Assembly: GCA_003140175.1 (NCBI GenBank)
Contig: PLJD01000070.1
Coordinates: forward strand, 96,853 to 160,852
DNA from: Actinomycetota bacterium
GTDB taxonomy: Bacteria > Actinomycetota > Acidimicrobiia > IMCC26256 > PALSA-555
Direction of reading: 5' to 3'
DNA length: 64,000 nucleotides
Shown: in pieces, positions 18,160 to 26,827 of the stretch
How positions within the stretch are numbered: position 1 is the stretch's first letter
Layout of the letters: every line of letters starts with the position of its first letter
Translations under genes and position numbers: made by a program
Notes under the pieces: generated by a model
Seen by the model: the letters and a program-made list of their open reading frames with translations, nothing else
The model's database searches: none
What the model was told of the DNA's origin: nothing

Positions 18160-18295
18160 TCATCACCGCGCTCGGGCGAGCCGTGCCGGCGCGGTCTGGA
18201 TCTGGCGCCCCCCGGGACCGACCCGAACCGGTGGCGTGGGAGCGTCGGCGCCGCGCTGGAGTTGTGCGCGCGGCATCGACGAAGGACGATGAGCG

Positions 18296-19351
18296 ATGGC
18301 GTCGGGACTGGTTCGAGACCTCGCGGACCTCGAGCATCGGCTGCTGGCGTGGCTCCGCAAACGCCACCCCGAACGCGTGGGGCTCCGTATCGACTCCGTG
18401 CGTCACGCGTCGGCGGGTCTGTCCAACGAGACGGTGCTGCTCCACGCCGCCTGGGACGCGGGATCCGAGCCGGCCACGGAATCGCTGGCGCTGCGGCTCC
18501 CCGCACTCCAGATGACGTTCCCCGACTTCGACCTCCGAGCCCAGGCCGTCGTGCAAACCGCGGTCGCGGGCGCCGGCCTGCCGACCCCGGCGCCCGTCAC
18601 GCTCGAACTCGACGAGCAATGGCTCGGCACCCCGTTTGTGGCCATGCCGTTCGTGGCCGGCCAGGTCGGCCCGCAAGCACCGGCGTTCGACCCCTGGATG
18701 CTCGGGCTGCGACCGGAGCAGCAGCGCGGCGTCACGGACCGCTTCCTCGACCTGCTCGCGTCGCTGCATCGTGTCGACCCGACGAGCGGCGAGCTCCCGG
18801 AACTGCTCCGAGGGAACCGGGCGTCGATCCAGGACGAGGTCGACTGGTGGTTCGACTACCTGCGGTGGGCCTGCGATGGAGAAGAGGTACCAGCGGCCGT
18901 CGTCGAGCTGCTGGCCTGGTGCCGCACGACGAGCCCAGCCGCGGCGCCGGCCGCGTCGCTGCTGTGGGGCGACCCGCGGCTCGGCAACGTCATCTTCGAC
19001 CCCGAGCAGCGGATCGTCGCGGCCCTCGACTGGGACATGGCCTTCCTCGGCCCGGCCGAACACGACCTCGGCTGGTACCTCGGACTCGACGAGGTCGGCG
19101 CCACCCTGGCCGGACGACGGGTCCCCGGCTTCCCGACCCGAGCCGACGCCATCGCCCGCTACGAGGCCGGCGTGGGGCGTCGCCTGGTCGACTTCGACTG
19201 GTACGAGGTCTTCGCGCTCGTTCGCTCCATCGCGGTGGCGGTGCGCCAGGCCCGCCTCGCCGCAACCGCCGGCGTCCACTATCCGGTCCCCGCACCCGAG
19301 CACAACCCGGTGATCCCCTACACGCGCCAGCTGATCAACCGAATCGGCTGA
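18296..19351 (+). CDS. APH-family phosphotransferase, second copy
   Basis: A 351-residue phosphotransferase of the same subgroup as the one at 8653. Key segments are ASAGLSNETVLLH in the N-lobe, LLWGDPRLGNVIF as the catalytic loop and AALDWDMAFLGPAEHDLGW as the metal-binding block. The product ends three bases from the stop of a convergent SWGVR-motif gene. The repetition of this gene pair in the window argues for a shared pathway, perhaps phosphorylation of a hydroxylated lipid or terpenoid substrate. Confidence 0.87.
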   Translation: MASGLVRDLADLEHRLLAWLRKRHPERVGLRIDSVRHASAGLSNETVLLHAAWDAGSEPATESLALRLPALQMTFPDFDLRAQAVVQTAVAGAGLPTPAPVTLELDEQWLGTPFVAMPFVAGQVGPQAPAFDPWMLGLRPEQQRGVTDRFLDLLASLHRVDPTSGELPELLRGNRASIQDEVDWWFDYLRWACDGEEVPAAVVELLAWCRTTSPAAAPAASLLWGDPRLGNVIFDPEQRIVAALDWDMAFLGPAEHDLGWYLGLDEVGATLAGRRVPGFPTRADAIARYEAGVGRRLVDFDWYEVFALVRSIAVAVRQARLAATAGVHYPVPAPEHNPVIPYTRQLINRIG

Positions 19352-19353
19352 CC

Positions 19354-20526
19354 TCAAAGAAACGAGGCGGCCTCGGTCAACCCCAGGTCGGGGTGAGCGC
19401 CGAGCACCAGGCTCTGCAGGTTCCCCCAGCCCGCGCCGCCGCCGGCTGGATCGCGCACCCGGACCACGCAGTCCCGCATCTGGTGCAGTCGATGCGCCGC
19501 GCTCGGCTCGGAGCAATCCGAGACGTGCTCGCCCTCCACGACGAGCGGCCCCCGCCATTGGCCGTGCCAGTGGCCGTCGAAGCCGAAGTACAGGCCGGCG
19601 CCGAGGTGAAAGCCGGTGTCGGAGGCGGCGTGCACCTCGACGACGCGTTCGGCCCCGTCGTCCATCTGGTAGCGCAGGGTTCCGCCGACGACGCGGCGAT
19701 TGTCGTCGCGGACCTCCACGTCGGGGACCAGCCCGAGGAAATGCTCCTTTCGCCCATCGGGATGCTCGACGCCACCCTGCATCTCGACGCGCTGCCAGTC
19801 CCCGAAGGCGTGGCGCTGGTAGTAGGTGTGCAACGCGTAGCGAGACCCGTCGGGTCGCTCGCAGAGCATCGGCGACCAGATCACCAGCGTCGACACTCCG
19901 GGCGCGGCGGCGCGCTCCTCCACGTCGGGGGCTGGCTCCCCCACCATGTAGCGGACGCCCCAGGAATGATCTCGGGTCGAGACCCAGGTCGCGTCGTCGA
20001 TCTCGACTCGCTGGCCGTCGACCTCCGCCCAGCCCCGGGCCGTGCCGATCTGGTGGTAGCGCACGACGTCGGCGTCGATCCGGCCCCCGTCGGAGCTGCG
20101 GTGGATCTCCCGCTGCTCGAGGCAGGGCGGGACGGCCTGCTCAAAGATCCATTCGAAGCTGATCGGGACGATGTCGTTCGCGGCGAGCGCGAACCGGATC
20201 GACCGCAGCGGCTCGAGGATCTCGTACTGCAGCGGCCCGGCGCGCAGCGACCCGCGATCTGAGCCCAGGGATCGACTGGCGCGGACGGTCCACTGCTCGA
20301 CCCCGCGTGAGATGCCCGCGTACCCGTCGAGGACGTTGCGGTTCGGATACTTCCCGAGCCCGAAGGTGAGCTGCAGTGACCCGTCGCGGGCGCACGCCAT
20401 CGCGCAGATCTTCTCGGTCCAGGACCGGTCGGTCTGCGCCACGGTCGCGAACGTGTCCGTGATCTGATGGTTGAGGGTCTCGTCGGCGGCGACGAGCGGG
20501 CCGAGCGAGTTGCGGGCGTCAGTCAC
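19354..20526 (-). CDS. SWGVR-motif lipocalin-like protein, second copy
   Basis: A 390-residue protein with TRDHSWGVRYMVG in the middle, the same landmark as in the protein at 9777. Other beta-rich segments include LQYEILEPLRSIRFALAAND and GGTLRYQMDDGAERVVEVHA. GTG 20526 is preferred because AGAGG lies about 8 bases upstream; an upstream TTG is possible. It lies head-to-tail behind a P450 gene on the same strand and is convergent with the phosphotransferase gene, separated by two bases. Probably acts on or binds the substrate of the P450 block. Confidence 0.72.
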   Translation of the reverse strand: MTDARNSLGPLVAADETLNHQITDTFATVAQTDRSWTEKICAMACARDGSLQLTFGLGKYPNRNVLDGYAGISRGVEQWTVRASRSLGSDRGSLRAGPLQYEILEPLRSIRFALAANDIVPISFEWIFEQAVPPCLEQREIHRSSDGGRIDADVVRYHQIGTARGWAEVDGQRVEIDDATWVSTRDHSWGVRYMVGEPAPDVEERAAAPGVSTLVIWSPMLCERPDGSRYALHTYYQRHAFGDWQRVEMQGGVEHPDGRKEHFLGLVPDVEVRDDNRRVVGGTLRYQMDDGAERVVEVHAASDTGFHLGAGLYFGFDGHWHGQWRGPLVVEGEHVSDCSEPSAAHRLHQMRDCVVRVRDPAGGGAGWGNLQSLVLGAHPDLGLTEAASFL

Positions 20527-20563
20527 GGAGCACCTCTCTGGTGTCAACCACCGGTCCGGTGGG

Positions 20564-21748
20564 CTAGCGCAGCACCGCGGGGAGCGCCGTCATCCCGCGC
20601 ACGAGGGTGGACGACACCCAGGACGGCTCGCCGACAATCTCGTAGTCGGGAGCACACGCCAGGAGTTCCTCGAACAGGACGCGAGCCTCGAGTCGGGCCA
20701 GCGCGGCGCCGAGGCATCGGTGCTCACCGAACCCAAACGCGAGGTGCGCGGCGTCGACGGGACGGCACGCATCGAACTGGCCGGCGGTCGAGCCGAACGC
20801 GGCCTCGTCACGGTTCGCCGACGCGTAGAGCAACACGACGAAATCGCCGGCTTCGATCGTCACCCCCGCCTGCTCGGTGCGCCGCGTCGCGGTACGTCCG
20901 AAGGTCTGGATCGGTGTCACCCATCGAAGCGATTCCTCGACCGCGGCCGGTATTCGCTCCGGCTCGGCCGCCAGCCGCTGACGCTGGGCAGGGTGCTCGG
21001 CGAGGGCCTGCGCCGCGCCCGAGATGAGGTGGCGGGTGGTCTCGTTGCCGGCGACGAGGAGGGCGAGGCAGTACCCGGCCGCCTCGGCCGCGGTGACGGG
21101 GCGGCCGTCCACCTCGGCGGTGGCGAGCGCGGAGGCGACGTCATCGCCGGGGTCGTCGCGGTGCGCCGCGACGTGATGTTCGAGGAACGCGTGGAGCTCG
21201 GCGATCGACGCCAGATCGGGCTCCGCGGTGTCCATCGATTCGATACAGGCGTCGGACCACCGTCGGAACTGGCGCCGGTCGGGCCCGGAGATGGCGAGCA
21301 GCTCGGCGATGACCAGGACCGGGAGCGGCGCGGCGACCTGTTCGATGAAGTCGATCTCGTCGCCCCTCGGCACCTCGTCGAGCAGCGACCGGGTCAGGCT
21401 CCGGACTCGCTCCCCGAGGACCGCGATCGCCCGCGGGGTGAAGCTCCGGGACACCAGCCCCCGCCACCGGGCATGCTCAGGTGGGTCCATGTGGAGGATC
21501 GAGCCGTGGATCTGGCCCCCGCGGCGGAGCGGGTCGTTCATCAGAACGCCCCGCCCCGAGCAGAACCGGTCGGGGTCGCGGCTCACGTCACGGACGTCGG
21601 CGTAGCGGCTGAGGAGCCAACACGCCGGCTGGTAGCGAAACGCGGGCTCCTCGGTCCGCAGCCGGTCCAGGACCTCGAAATAGTCGGGTCGCGTGAACAA
21701 GCCCGGGATCTCGGGGTCGAGGCCGAGGTCGAGCAGCGTGGCGGTCAA
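20564..21748 (-). CDS. Cytochrome P450
   Basis: A 394-residue P450 with I-helix LLVAGNETTRHLISG, EESLR, and haem loop AFGFGEHRCLGAALARLE. The start appears to be TTG at 21748 behind GGGGGAAC; no better ATG or GTG fits the family length. Its stop is 38 bases before the GTG of the SWGVR-motif gene, so the two are likely co-transcribed. Divergent from the CYP142-like P450, sharing a 250-bp control region. Substrate unknown; context suggests steroid or terpenoid. Confidence 0.9.
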   Translation of the reverse strand: MTATLLDLGLDPEIPGLFTRPDYFEVLDRLRTEEPAFRYQPACWLLSRYADVRDVSRDPDRFCSGRGVLMNDPLRRGGQIHGSILHMDPPEHARWRGLVSRSFTPRAIAVLGERVRSLTRSLLDEVPRGDEIDFIEQVAAPLPVLVIAELLAISGPDRRQFRRWSDACIESMDTAEPDLASIAELHAFLEHHVAAHRDDPGDDVASALATAEVDGRPVTAAEAAGYCLALLVAGNETTRHLISGAAQALAEHPAQRQRLAAEPERIPAAVEESLRWVTPIQTFGRTATRRTEQAGVTIEAGDFVVLLYASANRDEAAFGSTAGQFDACRPVDAAHLAFGFGEHRCLGAALARLEARVLFEELLACAPDYEIVGEPSWVSSTLVRGMTALPAVLR

Positions 21749-21998
21749 TCGTTCCCCCGGTTCGACGCGCTCCCCGTGGGACGCACGTTCTCCCCGGAGA
21801 CTCTAATTTCGTTTCCGAGCGACCCGAGTGGTCCCGGCGGGCGCCGAGTCAGGCGACCGACGAGTGGGCGCGGCGGGGACCCGGTCGGCGTCGGCATGGC
21901 CTGCGGGTGACAGGCCCGGCGACCAGCGAGCACAATCAGTGCCGACACCCCGCCATCGGTCGGGGCCCGCCCGATTCGTGACGCCGAGGGAGATGCAG

Positions 21999-23249
21999 AT
22001 GAGCGCCGATCCCGTCCCGCACGAGATCGACCTGCTGGCCGGCACGTGGTACTCGCGCGAGCCCCATGACGCGTGGACCTGGATGCGCCAGCACGACCCG
22101 GTGCACTACGACGAGAAGAACGACGTGTGGGCCATCACCCGCTATCGCGACGTGCTCCAGATCGAGAAAGACCCGGCGACGTTCTCGAGCCGGCGCAGCC
22201 CGCGGCCGCACGGTGATCCGCTCCCGATGATGATCTCGATGGACAACCCGCAGCATCAACGCCGCCGCTCGTTGGTGAACCGGGGCTTCACCCCACGACA
22301 GGTCGCGGAGAAGGAACCGACCATCCGACGCCTGTGTACCGAGATCATCGATCGGGTCTGCGAGCGAGGATCGTGCGACTTCGTCTGGGACATCGCCGCG
22401 CCGCTGCCGCTCCTGCTCATCGCCGACATGTTGGGATTCGAGCGCGACGCGTACGACGACCTGCTCCGCTGGTCGGATGACCTGATCCGAGGAACGACGG
22501 TCAACGACGAGGTCGCGCGTGTGAAGGCGATGGAGGCGGGCTTGGCCTTCCGCGAATACCAACTCGGCGTGATCGCCGACCGACGGGCGAAGCCGCCGCA
22601 ACCGGACCTGGTCAGCACGCTCTGCTACGCCGAACTGGAGGGTGAGCGGCTCGACGACGAGTCCCTCATCCAAGAGACACTGCTGATCCTCATCGGCGGC
22701 GACGAGACGACCCGTCACGTGATCAGCGGCGGGATGCTCGCGCTCCTCGACCACCCCGATCAGCGGGACCTGCTCCGGGCCCGACCAGAAGCCGTCGAGA
22801 CCGGGGTGGAGGAACTCCTGCGATGGGTGACGCCAATCAAGAACATGTCACGGACGGTGTCCCGCGACGTCGAGCTCCGCGACCGCCAGCTCCACGAGGG
22901 TGACCAGCTGATCCTCCTGTACCCGTCGGCCAACCGTGATGAGGATGTCTTCGCCGATCCGTTCCGCCTCGATGTCGGCCGCGATCCGAACCCGCATCTT
23001 GCCTTCGGGTTCGGCCCGCATTTCTGCCTCGGGGCGGCGCTCGCCCGCCTGGAGCTCAAGGTGATGTTCTCGGAGCTCCTCGCACGGCTCCCCGACATCG
23101 AGCTGGCGACCGACGAGGCGCTCCCCTACCGGGCCTCCAACTTCATCGTCGGACCCGAGGCGATGCCCATCCGGTTCACACCCACGCCGGTCGTCGCCGG
23201 CCAGGCCGGATCGGGGCCGGGCGTCCAGCCAGCCCCTCCCTCGGCCTAG
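21999..23249 (+). CDS. CYP142-like P450, probable steroid side-chain hydroxylase
   Basis: A 416-residue P450. ATG 21999 is chosen (GAGGGAG ends 6 bases before); the in-frame ATG at 21993 is too close to that site. The sequence matches mycobacterial CYP142 in long stretches as I remember it: LPMMISMDNPQHQRRR, FVWDIAAPLPLLLIADMLG, LLILIGGDETTRHVISGG, PIKNMSRTV and AFGFGPHFCLGAALARLEL. CYP142 oxidises the C26/C27 terminal carbon of cholesterol and cholestenone. The gene is followed after 3 bp by an acyl-CoA-dehydrogenase-type flavoprotein, which fits a sterol-degradation cluster. Confidence 0.85.
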   Translation: MSADPVPHEIDLLAGTWYSREPHDAWTWMRQHDPVHYDEKNDVWAITRYRDVLQIEKDPATFSSRRSPRPHGDPLPMMISMDNPQHQRRRSLVNRGFTPRQVAEKEPTIRRLCTEIIDRVCERGSCDFVWDIAAPLPLLLIADMLGFERDAYDDLLRWSDDLIRGTTVNDEVARVKAMEAGLAFREYQLGVIADRRAKPPQPDLVSTLCYAELEGERLDDESLIQETLLILIGGDETTRHVISGGMLALLDHPDQRDLLRARPEAVETGVEELLRWVTPIKNMSRTVSRDVELRDRQLHEGDQLILLYPSANRDEDVFADPFRLDVGRDPNPHLAFGFGPHFCLGAALARLELKVMFSELLARLPDIELATDEALPYRASNFIVGPEAMPIRFTPTPVVAGQAGSGPGVQPAPPSA

Positions 23250-23252
23250 CCC

Positions 23253-24419
23253 ATGGGCCCACTCGCGGATCCCGTGGCGGTTGCCCGGTCGCTCGCCGAC
23301 CTGATCGAGGCCGAAGCCGCGGCGATCGACGTTGCGGGCACGCTCACCGCGCCGGTCGTCGAGGCGCTCGCCGACGCGGGCCTGTTCGGTCTGCTGGTCC
23401 CGGTCGAACTGGGCGGCACCGAAGCCGACCCGGGTACCACCTTGGCCGTCTTCGAGGAGCTGTCACGCGCCGACGGGTCAACGGGCTGGTCCTTTCTCGC
23501 CAACGCGACCACAACCGCCTTCGCCGCCGCCTACACCGGCGACGCGGCAGTCAAGGAGATGTTCAGCGGCCCGGGCCCCGCGATCCACGCCGGGATGCTC
23601 GGCCCCCGCGGCGAGGCGAAGCAGGTCGACGGCGGGTACCTGGTCAGCGGACACTTCAGTTTCGGCAGCGGGATCGGCCACGCCAACTGGGTCGGGGCCG
23701 GGACGCTCGTCACCCAGAACGGCGAGTTCGTGGCGTCCCCCACCGGGACGGTGGAGATGCGCGTCATCTTCGTACCCCGAGACCGGGTCGTGCTACGCGA
23801 CAACTGGGATGTCCTCGGTCTGTCCGGGACGGGAAGCTACGACTACGAGCTGTCCGAGCAGTTCGTCGACGAAGCGTTCACCTTCCCGCTGACCGCGGAG
23901 CAGACGCAACGGGGCGGCCCCGTCTACCGACTCGGTGTCTTGACCCTGACCTCCATCGGGCACTGCGGCTTCGCACTCGGTGTGGGCCGCCGTGCCCTCG
24001 AGGAAATCGCCCGCGGGGCGCAGACCAAGACGCGGATGGGCGCGGCGGCACCGATCGGCGATCAACAGCTGTTCCAGCACGACTTCGTCTTCCACGAAGC
24101 CGCCCTGCGGGCAGCCCGGGCCTTCGCCGTCGAGGTGTTCAACGACCTCCAGGCCACCGTCGAGCGTGGCGATGCGGTCACCCCGGAGCAGGCGCATCGT
24201 GCCCGGCAAGTGACAACCTACGCCACGAGAGTGGCCGCCGAGGTGGTCCGGTTCGCGTACACCTGGGCCGCCACGGATGCGCTGCGCCCGAGCGCGCTGC
24301 AACGATGCTTCCGGGACATCCATGCCGCCACCCAGCACATCTTCGTGGACAACTCCACCCTGACGGCCGCCGCACCGGTGCTGCTCACCTCCTACCGAGA
24401 CTCGCCGCCGGGGCGGTGA
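23253..24419 (+). CDS. Acyl-CoA-dehydrogenase-type flavin-dependent monooxygenase/oxidoreductase
   Basis: A 388-residue flavoprotein of the acyl-CoA dehydrogenase fold, subgroup of HsaA and DszC-like two-component monooxygenases. Segments: GLFGLLVPVELGG, FEELSRADGSTGW, YLVSGHFSFGSGIGHANW and VLGLSGTGSYDYEL. It lacks the usual catalytic Glu context of true acyl-CoA dehydrogenases as far as I can read, which favours the monooxygenase subgroup. The ATG is 3 bp after the CYP142-like stop, so the two are one transcript. A flavin reductase partner is not adjacent. Confidence 0.83.
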   Translation: MGPLADPVAVARSLADLIEAEAAAIDVAGTLTAPVVEALADAGLFGLLVPVELGGTEADPGTTLAVFEELSRADGSTGWSFLANATTTAFAAAYTGDAAVKEMFSGPGPAIHAGMLGPRGEAKQVDGGYLVSGHFSFGSGIGHANWVGAGTLVTQNGEFVASPTGTVEMRVIFVPRDRVVLRDNWDVLGLSGTGSYDYELSEQFVDEAFTFPLTAEQTQRGGPVYRLGVLTLTSIGHCGFALGVGRRALEEIARGAQTKTRMGAAAPIGDQQLFQHDFVFHEAALRAARAFAVEVFNDLQATVERGDAVTPEQAHRARQVTTYATRVAAEVVRFAYTWAATDALRPSALQRCFRDIHAATQHIFVDNSTLTAAAPVLLTSYRDSPPGR

Positions 24420-24528
24420 GCGTTCCCCGTCCCGACCGGCGCTCGCGGGACAGCCGGGACGTTGAACCGTCCGCCCCGGTGCCCCCAGGTCGAGATTTCG
24501 GGCGGTCGGGGTAGGCAAACCGCCCGGA

Positions 24529-25338
24529 GTGGGTCAGCATGTGGCGATGACTGGCGAGGAACTCCGGCACGCCGAGACCATCCTCGGGGTCGACCCGGTC
24601 GCCACGGCCCGGTTTCATGATCCCGCCTACGAATGGCGCCGACTCTTCTCGGAGCTGCTCGGGACCTTCCTGCTCGTGCTGGTCGCCGCCGGGGCGCCCG
24701 TGGTCGATGCGTCGAGCCACGGCCGCGTGTCCCTGTCGGCGCAGGTCGTCGCGCCGGGGCTCATGGTGATGGCCATCATCTACTTCATGGGCGCCGTCGG
24801 AGGGGCGCATCTCAACCCGGCGGTGTCGCTGTCCTTCGCGTTGCGAGGCAACTTTCCCTGGCGACGCGTTCCCGGCTACCTCGTCGCGCAACTCGTCGGC
24901 GCGGTCGCCGCGGCGGGGTTCCTCCGCTGGATGTTCGGCAACATCGGAAGCCTGGGCGCCACCGTTCCCCAACATGGAATCGGTGACTTCAAAGTCATGG
25001 TGCTGGAGGCGATCCTGACGCTCGGATTGGTCAGCGTGATCCTCGGCACGGCGTCGGGCGCCCGGAACGTCGGCGCCAACGCGGCGCTCGCGGTCGGCGC
25101 CTACATCGCGCTGGCCGGGCTGTGGGCCGCCCCCATTACGGGTGCCTCGATGAACCCCGCTCGGTCGTTCGGTCCCGCGCTCGTCGGCGGACACTGGGAT
25201 TCGTTCTGGGCGTACGTCGTGGGACCGCTGCTCGGAGGCCTGCTCGCGGTGGGGTGTGCGTGGCTCCTGCGCGGGCGACCATCCCGAGCCGGTTCCGAAG
25301 CGGCGCAAGGCGCGCTGGGGTCTTCGAACTCGGGGTGA
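24529..25338 (+). CDS. Aquaporin / MIP-family channel
   Basis: A 269-residue channel with six membrane helices and both signature half-helices: GGAHLNPAVSLSF and ASMNPARSFGPA. Selectivity (water or glycerol) cannot be settled; the second NPA is followed by RS as in water channels. The N-terminal 37 residues are cytoplasmic. GTG 24529, GTG 24541 and ATG 24547 are all possible starts. It sits alone, with 109 bp before it holding no visible operator. Confidence 0.9.
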   Translation: MGQHVAMTGEELRHAETILGVDPVATARFHDPAYEWRRLFSELLGTFLLVLVAAGAPVVDASSHGRVSLSAQVVAPGLMVMAIIYFMGAVGGAHLNPAVSLSFALRGNFPWRRVPGYLVAQLVGAVAAAGFLRWMFGNIGSLGATVPQHGIGDFKVMVLEAILTLGLVSVILGTASGARNVGANAALAVGAYIALAGLWAAPITGASMNPARSFGPALVGGHWDSFWAYVVGPLLGGLLAVGCAWLLRGRPSRAGSEAAQGALGSSNSG

Positions 25339-25515
25339 GGGTCGCCGACCGGCCCGGCGCCGGGAAACGATTCAGCGGATGTCAGCGACGCGGCCAGCCC
25401 ACGGACGTGGGCGCCTGGCAATCCCAGACCAGGGAACCGGGTTCTCGGCGCGGGCCAGACGGGTGGGCCCCGACGCGGCGCCGACGACACCGTCAGCGGT
25501 GCGTCGGCGGGCGGT

Positions 25516-25830
25516 TCAGCGAGCGAGTTTGTAGCGGGCGAGCGTCTCGACTTGCTCGACGAAGCCCGGGCTGCGATGGAACCGCGGCCCGATCTCGGCG
25601 TGACTCGCGCCTTCGTCTCGCCAGCGAAGGATCCGCCGCTCGATCGGCCGAAGTCGAGCGGACGAGGGAGCCGGCGCCGTGCGACCGGAGAGCTCGCTCA
25701 GCTCGATGACACGGTCGATGAACTCTGGGGTGCGGCGAAACTGATGGGCGATGTCCACCCGCGGGGTCTCGAGCTGGACGAGCCGGCGGATTCGGCGTTC
25801 GACCGGACGAAGGTTCTCGGTATCAACCAT
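25516..25830 (-). CDS. Tandem helix-turn-helix protein
   Basis: A 104-residue basic protein made of two copies of one 40-residue unit. Unit one starts LRPVERRIRRLV and ends HQFRRTPEFIDRVIEL; unit two starts LRPIERRILRWR and ends PRFHRSPGFVEQVETL. Each looks like a sigma-70 region 4 or LuxR-like helix-turn-helix with an RR(S/T)P turn. ATG 25830 has GGAAG upstream. It probably binds DNA as a built-in dimer. Targets are unknown. Confidence 0.7.
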   Translation of the reverse strand: MVDTENLRPVERRIRRLVQLETPRVDIAHQFRRTPEFIDRVIELSELSGRTAPAPSSARLRPIERRILRWRDEGASHAEIGPRFHRSPGFVEQVETLARYKLAR

Positions 25831-26062
25831 GGGGTGTGCTTCCAGTGGGGAACCTCAGGGTATCGGTTTCTCGGACCGATGTCAGACGCGGCGTGCACGG
25901 GTGCACCCGCACGCCGCTCGTGTTCGGGTCCACGAGCGGCGTCGGTCGCGGCGCGTCGGACGCGCCGCGTGCGTAGCAGCGCGGCAAGCTGACCGCCTCG
26001 AGAACGACACCAGACGGTTGTCGGTGGCACGGACCAAATCGATCCCGCGTAGCCTGGCGGCC

Positions 26063-26764
26063 GTGACGCCCCTCGTGGAGCTCGTGGGCGAGCAGCTCGA
26101 AATCCTGCTCACGCCGGGACCGGGCGAACTGCTCGGCGTGGCACGCACCCGCGGCCCCGTGTCTGGTCGAACCGACGGCGCGGCAGCCTGGCTTCTGGTC
26201 GAGGGCGGCCGGGGACAACTCCAGGTTGGGGACACCACGGTCGCGGTGGTCGGCCGGGACGACGTGTTCGAAGGGTCGGGGTGGTCGGCGACGATCCCTC
26301 CGGCAACGTCCTTCGCGCTCGATGGCCACCTGAATGCGACGGTGGTTTGGCGCCCCTCCGAGCGTCCCGCTGCAATGCGGGTCATCGATCCGGCTGATGT
26401 GGTCGAGGAGACCCGCGGCGAGGGTCCGACGAGTCGACGGGTACGCACCTATGTCCCCTCGGGTCCGTTGATCGTCGGCGAGACACTCAACGAACCGGGC
26501 GGCTGGTCGAGCTGGCCACCCCATCACCATGAGCACGAAGAGATGTATCTCTACCGGTTCGACTCCGACCTCGGGTTCGGGATTCACGTCGGCTACGACG
26601 ACACCTCCGACCGACCGGTGACCGTCCGGGATGGGAGCGTGGTCCGCATCACGACCGGCTGGCATCCGGTCGTCGCCGCGCCGAGCTCGACCATGTACTA
26701 CCTGTGGGCCCTCGCCGGTGACGCCGACGTCGTCGACACCCGAGTCGACGACCGGTACACGTAA
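26063..26764 (+). CDS. IolB-like 5-deoxy-glucuronate isomerase family protein
   Basis: A 233-residue bicupin. The C-terminal cupin shows SWPPHHHEHEEMYLYRF and FGIHVGYDD, then TTGWHPVVAAPSSTMYYLW, which closely follows IolB/KduI. IolB isomerises 5-deoxy-glucuronate to 5-dehydro-2-deoxy-gluconate in inositol catabolism. GTG 26063 gives a protein shorter than the usual 260-270. No other iol gene is visible in the window, so a related sugar-acid isomerase role is possible. Confidence 0.8.
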   Translation: MTPLVELVGEQLEILLTPGPGELLGVARTRGPVSGRTDGAAAWLLVEGGRGQLQVGDTTVAVVGRDDVFEGSGWSATIPPATSFALDGHLNATVVWRPSERPAAMRVIDPADVVEETRGEGPTSRRVRTYVPSGPLIVGETLNEPGGWSSWPPHHHEHEEMYLYRFDSDLGFGIHVGYDDTSDRPVTVRDGSVVRITTGWHPVVAAPSSTMYYLWALAGDADVVDTRVDDRYT

Positions 26765-26827
26765 GCCACCCGCCAGACAGCAACGGCGTCTCCACCTCCC
26801 ACCTCCGGGGATCGTTCGCAATGCCGC

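Noticed and set aside
18262-20262. Long plus-strand frame across the phosphotransferase and SWGVR genes
   Set aside because: Arginine-rich shadow; both real genes show family motifs in other frames.
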